Assembly: GCA_018398585.1 (NCBI GenBank)
Contig: JAGTTD010000002.1
Location: forward strand, 29,504,186-29,568,185
DNA from: Simmondsia chinensis
Lineage: Eukaryota; Streptophyta; Magnoliopsida; Caryophyllales; Simmondsiaceae
DNA length: 64,000 nucleotides
Direction of reading: 5' to 3'
In this document: piece after piece, positions 11,042-21,534 of the stretch
Numbering within the stretch: the stretch's first letter is position 1
Layout: each line of letters starts with the position of its first letter
Notes under the pieces: model-generated
What the model saw: the letters and a program-made list of their open reading frames with translations, nothing else
The model's database searches: none
Told to the model about the DNA's origin: nothing
Made by a program: the position numbers and the translations under genes

Positions 11042-11788
11042 AATAACTGAGAATTTATTAATAGAAAACGATCATGAAGATCGGGATACAGATATCCAAG
11101 AGTACACGGGAAAACAAGGCAAAACACCAACCCCTACAACTCAACACCCCACATGCCCAAAACAAGAGAACAACAGCAACAACCAACCCGTAAGAGACCA
11201 TACGAACAACGGCTGACAATCTCCAAGCAATCACTGCCCACACAGACAGACACGACAAAAGCACAAGGAACCAAAAGAGATTCCTGAGAACCACAAAGAC
11301 GCAAGACAACCTACTAAGGAACAAGACACCACACAGAACCAAAAGCGAGAAGAAGAAACAACAAAATAGGGGAACAAACCCCTCAACACCTCCCACTAGA
11401 GCACGCCATGCCCAAGACTCCCAAGAGAGAAGATAAGAGACAGCACCAAACCAGCAGCAGAAGAACGTGGGACTCCCAAAGCAACCCACACCCAACCTCA
11501 CGAACACATCACACCAACAAGAGGCCCAAGAATCCTCAGACTAGCGACACAAGAGCCCACCAAAGAACCAACCAGGGAACACAACAAACTCCACAGCCCC
11601 CAAACATTTTACACTTTACTCTTCCCTTTGTCTTTCATATTCTTGTTCTTTTTAACTACTCTTTTGATCCCTTTTGCGTTTTTCAGTAGCTTTTCAACAA
11701 CTGTGTTCTTCCTATCCTGCCATGAGATGCCCACAACTTCCCCAGTCATACGTATCTTCTCGGCCTCCCTTTCTACCAGTCTAGTGAA
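11042..11788 (-). other. 3' untranslated region of the ORF1-only LINE copy 1
   Basis: Read on the minus strand this is GT-rich. A 149-codon open frame over 11058-11507 consists almost only of W, C, F, L, V and S, which is what GT-rich DNA encodes by chance. I treat it as untranslated region. No EN or RT motif is present in any minus-strand frame. Confidence 0.6.
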
Positions 11789-13190
11789 TTATGCCTTTGA
11801 TTTAGATTCCGTAAATTCACTTTCTTCATCCGTAGTTACTTCTCTTTTTGCGGTTACCACTCTCTTGTCCTTTCCTTTCTTCCCTTTTTTCGGCTTATCT
11901 GTTGCTACCTTCTTCAACTCAGAGTCCTCCATGACATTGGCATCATATAGGTTCACAAAACCAGGTGGGAACTCCTCTTCTGAGCATAAGTTGTCCACCC
12001 CAACCCCACCTACATCTCCATTGGTACTCCGATGGGCATCCCCCCTTTCCCTTGTTTGTTCATTAGTGCTTTCTTTGACTACACTCACGGGTGGTGACTG
12101 GTTCACATTGTCCATTCCATAAAGACCATCGAGTTTGTTGCTGCTTAAGGCCTCCTCTTTGTCTTTAAAATAAAGGGTCTTTTCAGCCACCGAGGCTTCT
12201 TCTTCACCACATCCTGAATTTCCCTCTTTGGGATCCGGCTTCCCCATACCAACATTCTCCTTCACTAAACTAGCCATTGCCTCATTGTTGTTAGCCTTAA
12301 CCTGGATTAGGCCACTGCATGAAATGAAATCCTTCGTTAGGATCTGACCTCCTTCCATGAGGTGTATTAAATGTCTTCCTTGACGAACGAGAAAGTACAC
12401 CTTCTCATCTTTGTAATGCGGCACCATAGTCTCCACCACTTCTAATGAGTCATGCCCATTACACCTTGTATCCACAGCTAGGACTCGTCCCCAGCTTTTC
12501 CCTATTTCAGTATAGTTATCAGAGTTCCATGCATGTAATGGTACACCATAGAATGAAAGCCACACCTTCCTCTTAAGGTTTTGATCAAACTCTGACCACT
12601 TCTTCAATTTTATAGACCATTTATTAGCCCATCCCTGAGTATTTGATAGAATCAAGTCCCTAACATCAATAGACTCAAACTTGATAAGGAAAGTAGTCCC
12701 TCCCATATGTTGTATGTCACTCTCAAGGCTACTGTCCTGTTCGAAACTTTTCTTCAACATATTAACTCCAATGTCATATTCAGCTTCTTCTATTATGCAC
12801 CTCATTAATTTTACTTTTTTCTCTTCATCGATTACACCGTAGACGGTTTTTAGGTCCTGTGGTTTAGCACGCGCCCCTTTTCTCTCCCCTTCTCTTTCCT
12901 CCATAGTGCTATTTGGCCTTGATCCTTCAAATCTCACCATTTGTACCAGTAGACTGGCATCCCCCAACTAGCATCCATTTGCCTCCTCCAATGCACGCTG
13001 GGCTTCCAACCATGTCCTGTATTTGACATAGCCATACCTCAGTCTTTTCATCGCCCTCATCCTAGCCGGGACAAAGGCATCCACTACGTTCCTGTGATTT
13101 TGAATATCTTCCTTAGCCAAAGATTTGTGATATTAATAGGAAAATTATCAACAAAAAGGGTGAAGGAACCATCATTCCTACCCTTCCCTT
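11789..13190 (-). pseudogene. LINE ORF1: RRM plus DUF4283-like protein
   Basis: The longest uninterrupted piece is 392 codons (11789-12967). It contains the DUF4283-like core of plant L1 ORF1 proteins, with VWLSFYGVPLHAWN, a SWGRVLAVD segment and a C-terminal EEFPPGF motif, then a lysine-rich tail (KKGKKGKDKR). Upstream on the same strand, 12968-13190 encodes an RNA-recognition motif: FTLFVDNFPINI with RNP2 character and YGYVKYRT as RNP1. A frameshift near 13115 and one stop between the RRM and the rest break the frame. ORF1 proteins bind LINE RNA as chaperones. A second, diverged copy of this protein type is at 56584-58278. Confidence 0.8.
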
Positions 13191-13589
13191 GCCCCCCTTC
13201 ACATCTCCCTGCCTCTATTGTGTACTCATTGTTCCTAATTAAGTGTGGGTGACAAGAGTTTTGGCTGGGGGAATGATGGGGGAAGGATGCGAACCTGTGG
13301 TGAATTTCGAGACCATGGTGGCGCAGAAAGTAGGGTGAAGGAGAAAGGTGGAGGTTAAGGAGGAAGGTGGTGGAGAATTAGTTGATGGTTTCCGGAAGAT
13401 AAGGAAGATGGTGAGGTCATTTTTGGCTGGGGGATTGATGGGTGGTCAATAACAGGGGGTAAATCACCGCTTTGAGGGAGGAGAAGTTGATTGTTTTTGC
13501 AGCACAAAGGTGGCGGAGGAGCGGTGAGGGTGATGGAGCTGGTTGCGCGGTGGATGGGTGGCAGTTGGAGCGGTGGGAGGTGGCAAATT
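13191..13589 (-). other. 5' leader of the ORF1-only LINE copy 1
   Basis: Purine-rich on the plus strand (GGTGGAG-like words), so pyrimidine-rich on the sense strand, between the RRM and the defined 5' end of the LINE. Short open frames on either strand (13355-13594, 13472-13654) are of low complexity and not credible genes. Confidence 0.5.
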
Positions 13590-13596
13590 CCCATAT

Positions 13597-13967
13597 AACT
13601 TTTAGGGTTATTTACCCCAAAGGTCCCTATACTTCACCTATTGTATCAATTTAGTCCGTATACTTTTAGTTGTGTCAATTTAGTCCTTGGACTAATCATA
13701 TTGTGCCAATTTGGTACTTATAGTAAAATTTATGTTAAAATTTCAGTGAAATTTTTAATGGTTCGGCCATGGGTTCATTAAATTAAGTTAATGTGTGAAT
13801 TTGTAGTAGGTTACTTGCATCTAATGAAATTATGCCATTAACAATTACGTCAATAACTTAACTAAAATTTGACAAAGGGACTAAATTGACACAATTAAAA
13901 GTACAAGGACTAAGCTAACATAATAAAAAAAGTACAGGGATCTTTGATGTAAATAACCCTAACTTTT
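13597..13967. mobile_element. MITE with long inverted repeats and 7-bp flanking repeat
   Basis: The body 13604-13960 (357 bp) begins AGGGTTATTTAC and ends GTAAATAACCCT. The similarity extends to about 35 bp and includes the words CCCTATACTT and AAGTACAGGG. The 7-mer aactttt is repeated exactly at 13597-13603 and 13961-13967. Internal TTTAGTCC/GGACTAAA words make the whole body foldable. No coding capacity. The superfamily is uncertain: 7 bp could be a shortened hAT or Mutator duplication. Confidence 0.75.
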
Positions 13968-13984
13968 ATTACGACAATTAACAT

Positions 13985-14650
13985 CTCTATTAGATATCCA
14001 TGAGAAAATTAACATTAACTATTATCATTATTTTTCTCACCTCTTTTACCTTAGTTTTCGACTCGCCTTTCTCGAACAATTCATCAATCCATAAAATAAT
14101 TTTAGTATTAATTCCAAATGTCAAACATACAAAACACTTTGGCCAAAGATTCTCGAATCTATTTATATACTTGTGAATCAACTATGAAGACATCTTTATC
14201 TCGTAAAAGACTGTAAATTTCTTGTAAAATACCTATTCCCGCTATACATTATGCTGTTACCCAATGCACATGATATTTCAATCACGTGTTGTGACCTAAT
14301 CACTTTAGCACTTCAAAGCCACAAACTTTCCATGCACGAGTTCAAACTATTTTCTGGATTTAGAGTTATTGTATAAACAAAATTAATAATTTATGATAGC
14401 ATTTAAGAAATAAATAATTCAGGTGGTCCGGCTTGGTGTTCCAATCATGTAGACACCGCCAATATAACACTTTTGCATCCCTATCCACATGATCAAGACA
14501 AGTCATCAAAAGCATCACATTATAGTTTATCAGACACGTTGTCCACATTTATCACCTATTATGAACATACTTTGACAACACATAACTAATTTGATTTGAG
14601 CCTATATTTGGCTCAATCTCATTAACCACTTAAACCAAATTTGATTAAAT
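13985..14650 (-). repeat. Truncated LTR fragment of the copia-B/C family
   Basis: The minus strand aligns block by block with the copia-B/C LTRs. ACTTTGGCCAAAG with TTTGACATTTGG, the GAGTTCAAACTATTTTCTGG region, and ATGACTTGTCTTGATCATG followed by GGATAGGGATGCAAAAGTG all match the LTRs around 35400-35800 and 41740-42140. Both outer LTR ends are missing, so this is an eroded solo fragment. Confidence 0.75.
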
Positions 14651-14992
14651 AATTGTGTTTTCTAGAATACCAATTCCAAGACTGCCTTTCGTAGAGCATT
14701 CATCCTGACCTTCTTGGGCTTAAGCCTTCGATGTTGAGTAGCATACTAGGTAACTTGCTCAAGAACTTGATTTTCTTGAGTTGATCTTTAAAACACGAAA
14801 GTGCAAGATGATGATGTGGTGCCTTTGATCCACGATTTGACAATTGTAAGAACAATCGCTTTCGCTTATGGGGAACATATGTCGTTTGAATCTTAGCATA
14901 GAACCTCTAGCTCTATGACTCATGCATGTATCTCTTAAATACTCAACTAAGTTGCTAAAAGATGTTGAGAAGGCATTATTTATCAGGTTTAT
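14651..14992. other. Unassigned stretch
   Basis: Low-complexity-free DNA between the LTR fragment and the RTE LINE insertion. A plus-strand open frame runs from 14922 into the LINE, but its first part is host DNA, so that frame is chimeric. Confidence 0.35.
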
Positions 14993-15892
14993 GAGTTTCA
15001 GAAAGCTAAAGTCAAGATACTATAAGACCTTTGTGAGACCAACCATGACGTATGGGGCGGAGTGTAGGATGATGAAACTACAGCATACACAGAAGATGAA
15101 GGTGGCGGAGATGCGAATGCAGAGGTGGATGTGCGGACACACAAGGAAGGATAGGATCAGAAACGACGTCATAAGAGGCAAATTGGGTGTAGCCTCCATT
15201 GAAGATAAATTGACAGAGCAACGTCTGAGGTGGTTCAGACATGTCAGAAAGAGATCGGACAACGCTCCAGTAAGGAGATGCAAACAACCCCTTACTACAC
15301 TAGGCAGAAGGGGAAGAGGCAGGCCAGAGAAGAGATGGATGGAGACGATCCGACAAGACCTCACCCACCTAAATCTTCGAGAGGAGATGGCCATAGATAG
15401 GGCCCAATGGAAGGCTAGCAGAGGGGTAATAGAGGCTCTAGCTCGAGTAGGGTAGTCGAGCTTACTAGTGCTAGGCTTTGTCATCCTGCTGGCGCACATA
15501 GGTGGTGTACTAGATTCATGAGCTGCCACTTGCCTACGTATCTCTATCCTATTTTCATCTTTATCTTTAACTCTATCCCTATCCCTATCTCTATCTTATC
15601 TTTGAATTGTACTGATGTGGCTTGCTTTATATTTGTATGTTTGTATGTTTGTTGTTTTGCTTGCCGTGTGTGTGCCCTATTCATTTCTTACTCTCCTGCT
15701 GCCAGGTCACTTGCTCTATGCGGCGGACCTGCTTCTCAGGTTGGGGCCCTCGGAAACAGCCTCTCTTCAGGGTAGCCCCCTGAAGGGGGAAGGCTGCATA
15801 TATCTGCGCCCCCCCCCCCCCCCCCAGACCCTTCTGAGGTGGGAGCCCTTAGAGGCACTGGATTTGTTGTTGTTGTTGAAGAGTTTCAGAAA
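14993..15892 (+). mobile_element. 5'-truncated RTE-type LINE with 12-bp target duplication
   Basis: The body 15005-15880 (876 bp) is flanked by gagtttcagaaa at 14993-15004 and, identically, at 15881-15892. The 5' part encodes the C-terminus of an RTE-clade reverse transcriptase (next entry). The 3' part contains a CCCTAT-rich stretch, the block CTCAGGTTGGGG...GGAAGGCTG...CCCAGACCC, a run of 17 C, and a terminal (TTG)n repeat at about 15863-15877. A TTG-type microsatellite tail instead of poly-A is characteristic of plant RTE LINEs. The tail from 15735 onward matches the 3' half of the SINE at 53747-53989. Confidence 0.88.
15005..15455 (+). pseudogene. RTE LINE reverse-transcriptase C-terminal domain
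   Basis: About 150 codons remain open to the natural stop at 15453-15455. Motifs include FVRPTMTYGAE, the strongly conserved MKVAEMRMQRWMCGHTRKDR, RLRWFRHVRKRSDNAP and GRGRPEKRWMETI, which belong to the region behind the palm and thumb in plant RTE elements. The catalytic FADD-type motif and the endonuclease lie upstream and were never copied, because the insertion is 5'-truncated at the target duplication. The antisense open frames here are shadows. Confidence 0.88.
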
Positions 15893-16151
15893 ACAAGAGT
15901 TTGTTGTAATTCTTCATTGCAAATACATTTTGAACAATTGCCTTTGATTGTGCATGAAAACCAATTCTAGAAGTAGTTTTCAATATTTCTTTTGTTTGTG
16001 GTCATTGAGTGAAATGAAACTGTGTCTCAATGAATTTTTCTTCCTAAATCTTGGAAATGGTAATCTGGATTTTTGGTCCAGAAGTTGCAATTCCTGAGTT
16101 AAGGTGTGTTGTATTGTAGCTTCATCATTGATGCAAGCACGGGGTTTTCCC
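15893..16151. other. Unassigned stretch
   Basis: Host DNA downstream of the RTE insertion. Nothing recognised. Confidence 0.3.
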
Positions 16152-16179
16152 TTCTCTCTCTCTCTCTCCCTCCCTCTCC

Positions 16180-16238
<59 letters not shown>
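16152..16238. repeat. (TC)n microsatellite
   Basis: About 85 bp of TC dinucleotides with a few CCC interruptions in the first half. It directly abuts the TRIM element. Confidence 0.95.
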
Positions 16239-16240
<2 letters not shown>

Positions 16241-16539
16241 TCTTGTTAGAGTATAAAAGTAATATAGACCTTAACCTGTCAACTTAAACTTTTGAGATAG
16301 TTGGCTCTTTGACATGGTATCAGAGTTTTGTTGACCAACATGTCACAGGTTCAAATCCCAATAGCTCCCACTTTCAAAATTAACATAATTTAAGCATAAG
16401 ATCTAAGGTGAGTCAGTGCAATACTCATAGTTAAAACCCAATGAGCATTTGCATGAAAGGGCATGTTAGAGTATAAAACTAATCTTGGGCCTTACCCATC
16501 AGCTTAAACATTTGGAATAGTTAGTTTCTTGACACCTCT
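16239..16539 (+). mobile_element. Complete TRIM/SMART retrotransposon, 291 bp
   Basis: Two 71-bp LTRs, 16244-16314 and 16464-16534, both start TGTTAGAGTATAAAA and end TTTGACA or CTTGACA. The first is followed directly by the initiator-methionine primer-binding site TGGTATCAGAG (16315-16325). A polypurine tract GAAAGGG lies just before the second LTR. The 5-bp flanks are cttct and cctct (4 of 5). There is no coding capacity, so it depends on another element's enzymes. Size and ends fit the SMART class of miniature LTR elements. Confidence 0.9.
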
Positions 16540-17379
16540 CTTTCCTCGATCTCACTATGGTTTTTAAGGTTCAAGCTCGCACCTCTGTCCTCACCGTTGC
16601 ATCTCGTCCCATATCATCACATCTGGACAAGGGAACACAGTTGCCTTAGCTGAGCAATTATATAGCATTTTGAATACTATATGATGTTTGTAAGTTAGAT
16701 TGTTAATTGTCATGTATTTTCTTCAAGGTCTAAAATATTGGTGGAATATGATTTCCCTTCGAATCTACAAGGGATTATGATGATATAAAATCTTGTTTTT
16801 CTTCAAAACAAACAAGGAAGAGTGACATTCCAAAATTGTATTTTCCTTTAAAACAAACATGCCAAAATCTGAATTAGAATTTGGTTTTCCTAGGAAAATA
16901 TTTTCCAAAGAAAAAACATTTCCCCTCAAACAAATGGAGCTTGAGTTTCAAAGCTTGAAGTATGTTCCTTGAAAGTTTATATAAAGCATGTGATGAGCTT
17001 AATGTCATTTTTTTCAAAAAAAACAAGTATAAAGCAAAAAATACAAAAAGGACTTTGAATGTTAAGATCAATGCTTCTAGAATGATCGTACACTATATCA
17101 AAAGGAATATGTAATGTGGCCTTTTGCAATGGCAAGATGGTAAGGACAACATTGATGATGAGTTCATAGTGTATGTGAAATTGTATAGATGGAGCACTAA
17201 AGGCAAGTTTGTTTATCCTTGTTGCAACAAAGACACTTCATGTCGTGCTTTAGCCAAGAAATTTAAATAGATTTATGGAATGGTGTTTTTGAACTATTAC
17301 GGGACTTTGATAACATGCAAAGGGATTTAAAAGGGAAACGATACAAGGAACCAAAGTTGTATTTTTGCTGATGTCAATA
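16540..17379. other. Unassigned stretch upstream of copia-1
   Basis: Probably contains decayed gag of copia-1 on the plus strand, but no motif is clear. I found no 5' LTR here, so the 5' end of copia-1 is undefined. Confidence 0.35.
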
Positions 17380-20063
17380 AGGTCCAAGAGGAGTACAAAG
17401 ACCTAGTTTCCATGATTTTTGGCAAAGCAAAGTTACAAATTGGCGTGGTTACAATTATTCACATGGCAACTACCAAGTTTGTTACTTGGTTGTTTAGATT
17501 CTAGAGCAAAAACTCATGTGTCCAAGGACAAGCAATTCAAGACCTATGAGGAAGTGGCAAATCGTGAGGTTTAGACAGGAAATTGCATATTGGCAAAGGT
17601 TCTTAGACAAGGTACCATGGAGTTAAAGTTTATTTAGGGAAATAAATACACTATGCTCAATGTTCTCCATGTTCCACAAATTAGGAAGAATTTTGTGCAT
17701 GCTTGTTAGTTGTGTAAGAGTGGTTTTAAAGTTATACATGAGTTTAACGAGGTTTTATTATCCAATAATGAAGTCTTTGTGGGCAAGGTTATTTGAGTGA
17801 GGGTATGTTCAAATGTAACGTTGATGCTATCAGGGAAACGAGTACTATTTTTTCTTACTTTATTGATTCTTCTTCATCTATGTGGCATGCCAGGCTAGCA
17901 CATTTAAAACTTTGGGTTATTGGAACATATACACAAGCACGGTTATATTTTAGTCAAACATAACATAGATAAGAATAAGTGTGAAATTTGCATCCAAGAA
18001 AAGATTACCAAAAGGCCTTTCCTAGAGTTGATTAAAATACACAAATATTGGACCGAGTGCATTCAAATGTATGTAAGTTGAATGGTTTGGTCACTAGAGG
18101 CAGAAAGTGTTCATAATGTTTATAGATGATAGCTCTAGATATACTTATCTATATCTTATAAGAAATAAAGAAGAGGTATTTAATATGATCAAACGTTACA
18201 AAGCCAATATAAAGGATCAAAAAGAAAGAAAGATTAAAATTCTTCCTAGTGATGAAGCTGGAGAATTTATACTCTTCAACAAAGGGTTTGGTTGAAAAGA
18301 AAAATCATAACTTAGTGGGCATGGTTAACACAATTATCCTTAATGCCAAATTGTAAATAGATTTATGGGAATAAGCTCTACTTGTTGCTTGTCATATTTA
18401 TAATCGAATTCTAGCTAGGCAAAGGAAAACATTCCCAAATGAATTATTAAAAGGAAGAAAATTCAAGACGGATAATCATAGAGTTAGGGATGCTTTTAGT
18501 CTTTTAACGAATACCTAATCCTAAGAGGGCTAAATTAGGTCCTAGATCCATAAAAAGTGTGCTTATGGGATAGCTTGAAATTATAAGGCATATAAACTTC
18601 TTAACCTACACTCCAATGTTATTATTGGAACCGGGGATGCTGAAATTATTGAAGATAAATTTTATTATCATAAGAGTGTTGAGCATACTCAAAATACTAA
18701 GGCTATCTTTTTATGTGAATACAAGTAAAAGAAGTAAAGAAAATGTCCCATTAGAGCATAGGAGAAGTCAGTGAGTAAGGAAAGACAAAAACTCGAGATC
18801 TGATTTTGTTTCTTCCCAAGCCATATTGTTCTTATTTGAAGATGATAGACCTTTGTAAGAAACAAAATACCCATGGTTTTACATGTAGTGGAAGATGTAA
18901 AGTCATATAGTGAAGTTATGACTTCTAGAGATGCAACATTTTGAAAAGAGGCTACAAATGATAAAATGAACCTAATATTATCCAATACTACTTAGGCCAC
19001 CATGGAAAGAACCAATAAGATGTAATTGGGTATTTGGAAAAAAATCTAATGCAAATGGTTGATTACAAACCTTTAAAGCTAGGCTAGTAACAGAACGTAT
19101 TGATTATTTTGATACATGTGCTCTTATTCCAAGAATAACATCAAATAGAGTGTTAGTGGTACTAGATTAGATACACAATTTGTATATACACGAAATTGAT
19201 GCTGAAATTGCCTTCCTAAATTGTGATAATGGTGAACATGTTTGTGTCGAGCAACCAAAAGAAGGTTGTTTTCAGAAGGTGCGGAAACTTAGAAGGTTGT
19301 TTTCAGATTTGAAACAATAGATCAAGCAATGGCATGAAAAGTTTGAAACCATAATTCTTTCAAATGGTATCACCTAATGCTGAAGTGCATATATTTTTAA
19401 TGTACTAAAGATTATGAGGTTATCATCTATCTTTATAAGGATAACCTACTAATATTTGGCACTAACTTGAAAGGTATCGAAGAGACTAAGCAATATCTTT
19501 CTTTATAATTTAAGAATAAAGATATGAATGAAGTCAATACTATCTTAAGTGTAAACATGAAGAGAAATAGTGGAAGTTATGCTCTTAATCGATCACACTA
19601 CATTGCTAAAGCATTAGAGAAGTTTAAGCATCTTGGATTCTAAGAGCTAATACCTAACTATAGTCTCATTCTTGCTTAAAGTACTAGTAAAGAGTTACAC
19701 AACTTAAATATGCTAATTCCATTGGAAGTGCTATGTATGCAATCCAATGCACAAGGATGGCTGTTGCATTTGGTGTCTGCAAATTATCAAGGTTCACAAG
19801 TAATCCTAGTGTTGTTCATTGGAAAGGAACTAAAAATGTTCTTGGATACTTAAAAAAAAAAATGACTTAAGAATTATTTATGGTGACTATCTAGTATTAC
19901 TAGAAGGTTACATTGATGCAAGTTGGATCGCCAATGCTAGTTGTAAATAATCCACTTCGGGTTGTATTTTTACCCTTGATGGTGGTGCTATAAGTTGGGA
20001 ATCCAAGAAAAAAACTTACATCTCTTATTCGAAAATGGGGTTTGCGTTTTTAGCCTTGGCAGC
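17380..20063 (+). pseudogene. Ty1/copia polyprotein, 5' portion (copia-1, left part)
   Basis: The order of domains is recognisable despite many stops. The protease region is near 17490-17720 (DSRAKTHVSKD, LNVLHVPQIRKN, LCKSGFKV). The integrase is near 17880-18600 (MFIDDSSRYTYLYLIRNKEE at 18107, ERKIKILPSDEAGEF). The reverse transcriptase is near 18980-19560 (CKWVF-like start, FDTCALIPRI, a degraded CLYVDD region around 19420, MKDMNEV). The RNase H start is at 19960-20063 (GGAISWESKKKTYIS, then FLALAA). The reading breaks off at 20063 and resumes at 46212, because the Tat-type element was inserted there. Confidence 0.85.
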
Positions 20064-21431
20064 TGTATACATCCCAAACTCAAGGGACTTGGGAGGACAT
20101 AGTTTTAAGACTAAAGATTGAGTGTTTATCATGTGTGGTCATCCTTGAGAGATGATAGGCCTTTATATACTAAGATAATAATGTATCAAGCCTGGATGCT
20201 TAAAGAGATAAATCCCTTATCGGATGTCAACCTTCAAAGATGATTGATGCGATAAAAGGCTTGAGCTTAAGGGATTGCTCGGAACACCGCAAGACAGGTG
20301 GTTCCAAAGCTCGAGCCAGTTATTAGAAACACATTTTTAAGTGCGTGGGCCTAAAGTATAGCCAAAGGAACATGGGGCATCTTGAAGGGACTTTAGACAA
20401 TTATACGGACATGAGGCTTCTAAGCACACGTTTTCAGGGCATGATCAACGCCCATTTCTGCGCACTAAAGAAGCATTCAAACGGCCATGGGAAGGAAATG
20501 CCATGGTTGTAGGATGCAACAATTATTTTTCTTTTCTATAAATAAGAGACACTATTGTAGCTATAAAGTATCTAGCGCCACTATACAACCTTCATCAAGT
20601 TTCTTTACAGCACACTTACGCTTTTTACCAAGGAGTAGCATAACTTAGCCTAGTTTAGTGTAGATTAGCCTACTTTGTACTTTCTTTCTTCCAAGCATAT
20701 ACATCATTTCACCTTTTAGCTATGAACTCGTTTAAATCTATGCCCAATAATCGACAAGTTAAGAATTGAGGCATTGGTTTAAGGCTTTGATGGCCAAGGC
20801 TTGACCTTCATTGCATTGGTCATAACACCGATATTAATACTTGAATATTAGGTGAACTTAGGTTTGGGTTATTATTTAAAGGCTTTGACGACCCAGGCTT
20901 GTCCTAGATTGCATTGGTCCTCATCTAGTAACCCATATACGGTTGGTCCATCTTAATTGTGTCAAACTCTAAATCATTCGAGTTACTAGAATTCAAGGGT
21001 TCCAGGCCTAAAAATATGATTGACTCAGGCTTTTAAGTGGACTGTCGAGCACTTGGGTTTGTCTTCACTAAGTTCCTAACTTTCAAGTGTTTGACGAAAT
21101 GTTTCTGTGGGCAGAGCAACATCACCCTAACTGCCACTTGAGTTAAGTCTATATCCCTTTAATTTTTTATCAATTATTAAACAAAAAATCCACAAAAATA
21201 TACAAAAGTCTCCTTAATTGGAGCTAGAGTAGAATTCACAATAAAACTGCAACCCGAAGTAAGATTCATCAAAACCACCATCCCCTTTCCCAAAAAGGTG
21301 ATTTGTTAAGGTCAAACACGTGTGGCCCATAATTTAGGCTTGCTTCCATGTCGCCGTGAGTCCCATTTTGCATGTTTATTTGATTTTGTAATTACAGTGA
21401 CCACACACACGCTAAGCAAGTAAAAGGAGCA
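20064..21431 (+). repeat. 5' LTR of the Tat-type element
   Basis: Starts TGTATACATCCC and ends AAAAGGAGCA. It matches 44860-46202 along its length, for example CATGTGTGGTCATCCTTGAG, CTTTGATGGCCAAGGCTTGA and the final ~320 bp. A TATA-like TATAAATA at about 20537-20544 precedes GAGACACTATTG, which is also conserved in the 3' LTR, so the transcription start is probably just downstream. A GAAG-rich U5 follows. Confidence 0.85.
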
Positions 21432-21456
21432 AACACACCTTACAACGACTACAATG
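21432..21456 (+). promoter_or_regulatory. Probable primer-binding site of the Tat-type element
   Basis: Immediately after the LTR, ACAACGACTACAATGGGAGG resembles a degraded GGCGACTCCGCTGGGGA site, which Tat elements use with an arginine or aspartate tRNA. The match is imperfect, so the call rests mainly on position. Confidence 0.45.
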
Positions 21457-21534
21457 GGAGGCTCTATATAAGACATAACTATCTTTCACCCCATCGTGGA
21501 TTATCAAAATACAATCTCAAACCATTCACCAATG

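Larger units (their letters stand above)
11018..13601 (-). mobile_element. ORF1-only L1-type LINE, copy 1, with 12-bp target duplication
   Basis: The body is 11030-13589 on the minus strand. Its 3' end is an oligo-A tail (plus-strand T run, 11031-11041) preceded by a TTAATAAATTC-like 3' end. The flanks are cccatacaactt (11018-11029) and cccatataactt (13590-13601), 11 of 12 identical, so both ends are defined. Inside are only ORF1 (11789-13190) and a ~760-bp 3' untranslated region. No endonuclease or reverse-transcriptase domain occurs between ORF1 and the tail. It therefore appears to be a non-autonomous LINE unit mobilised by another L1's enzymes. Confidence 0.8.

Noticed and set aside
11058..11507. 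149-codon minus-strand open frame with many W, C, F, L and V residues, looking like a membrane protein
   Set aside because: It lies in the GT-rich 3' region of the LINE, and its composition is what GT-rich DNA gives by chance. The same type of frame follows ORF1 in copy 2.
11628..12122. 164-codon plus-strand open frame
   Set aside because: It is antisense to LINE ORF1, whose domains are recognisable.
15020..15529. 169-codon minus-strand open frame
   Set aside because: It is antisense to the RTE reverse-transcriptase domain.
15540..15605. CCCTAT-rich stretch resembling telomere-type repeats
   Set aside because: It is irregular and belongs to the 3' region of the RTE LINE, within its target duplications.
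15811..15827. Run of 17 C
   Set aside because: It corresponds to the CCCCCC run in the SINE tail. The length is probably a slippage or sequencing effect rather than a distinct feature.
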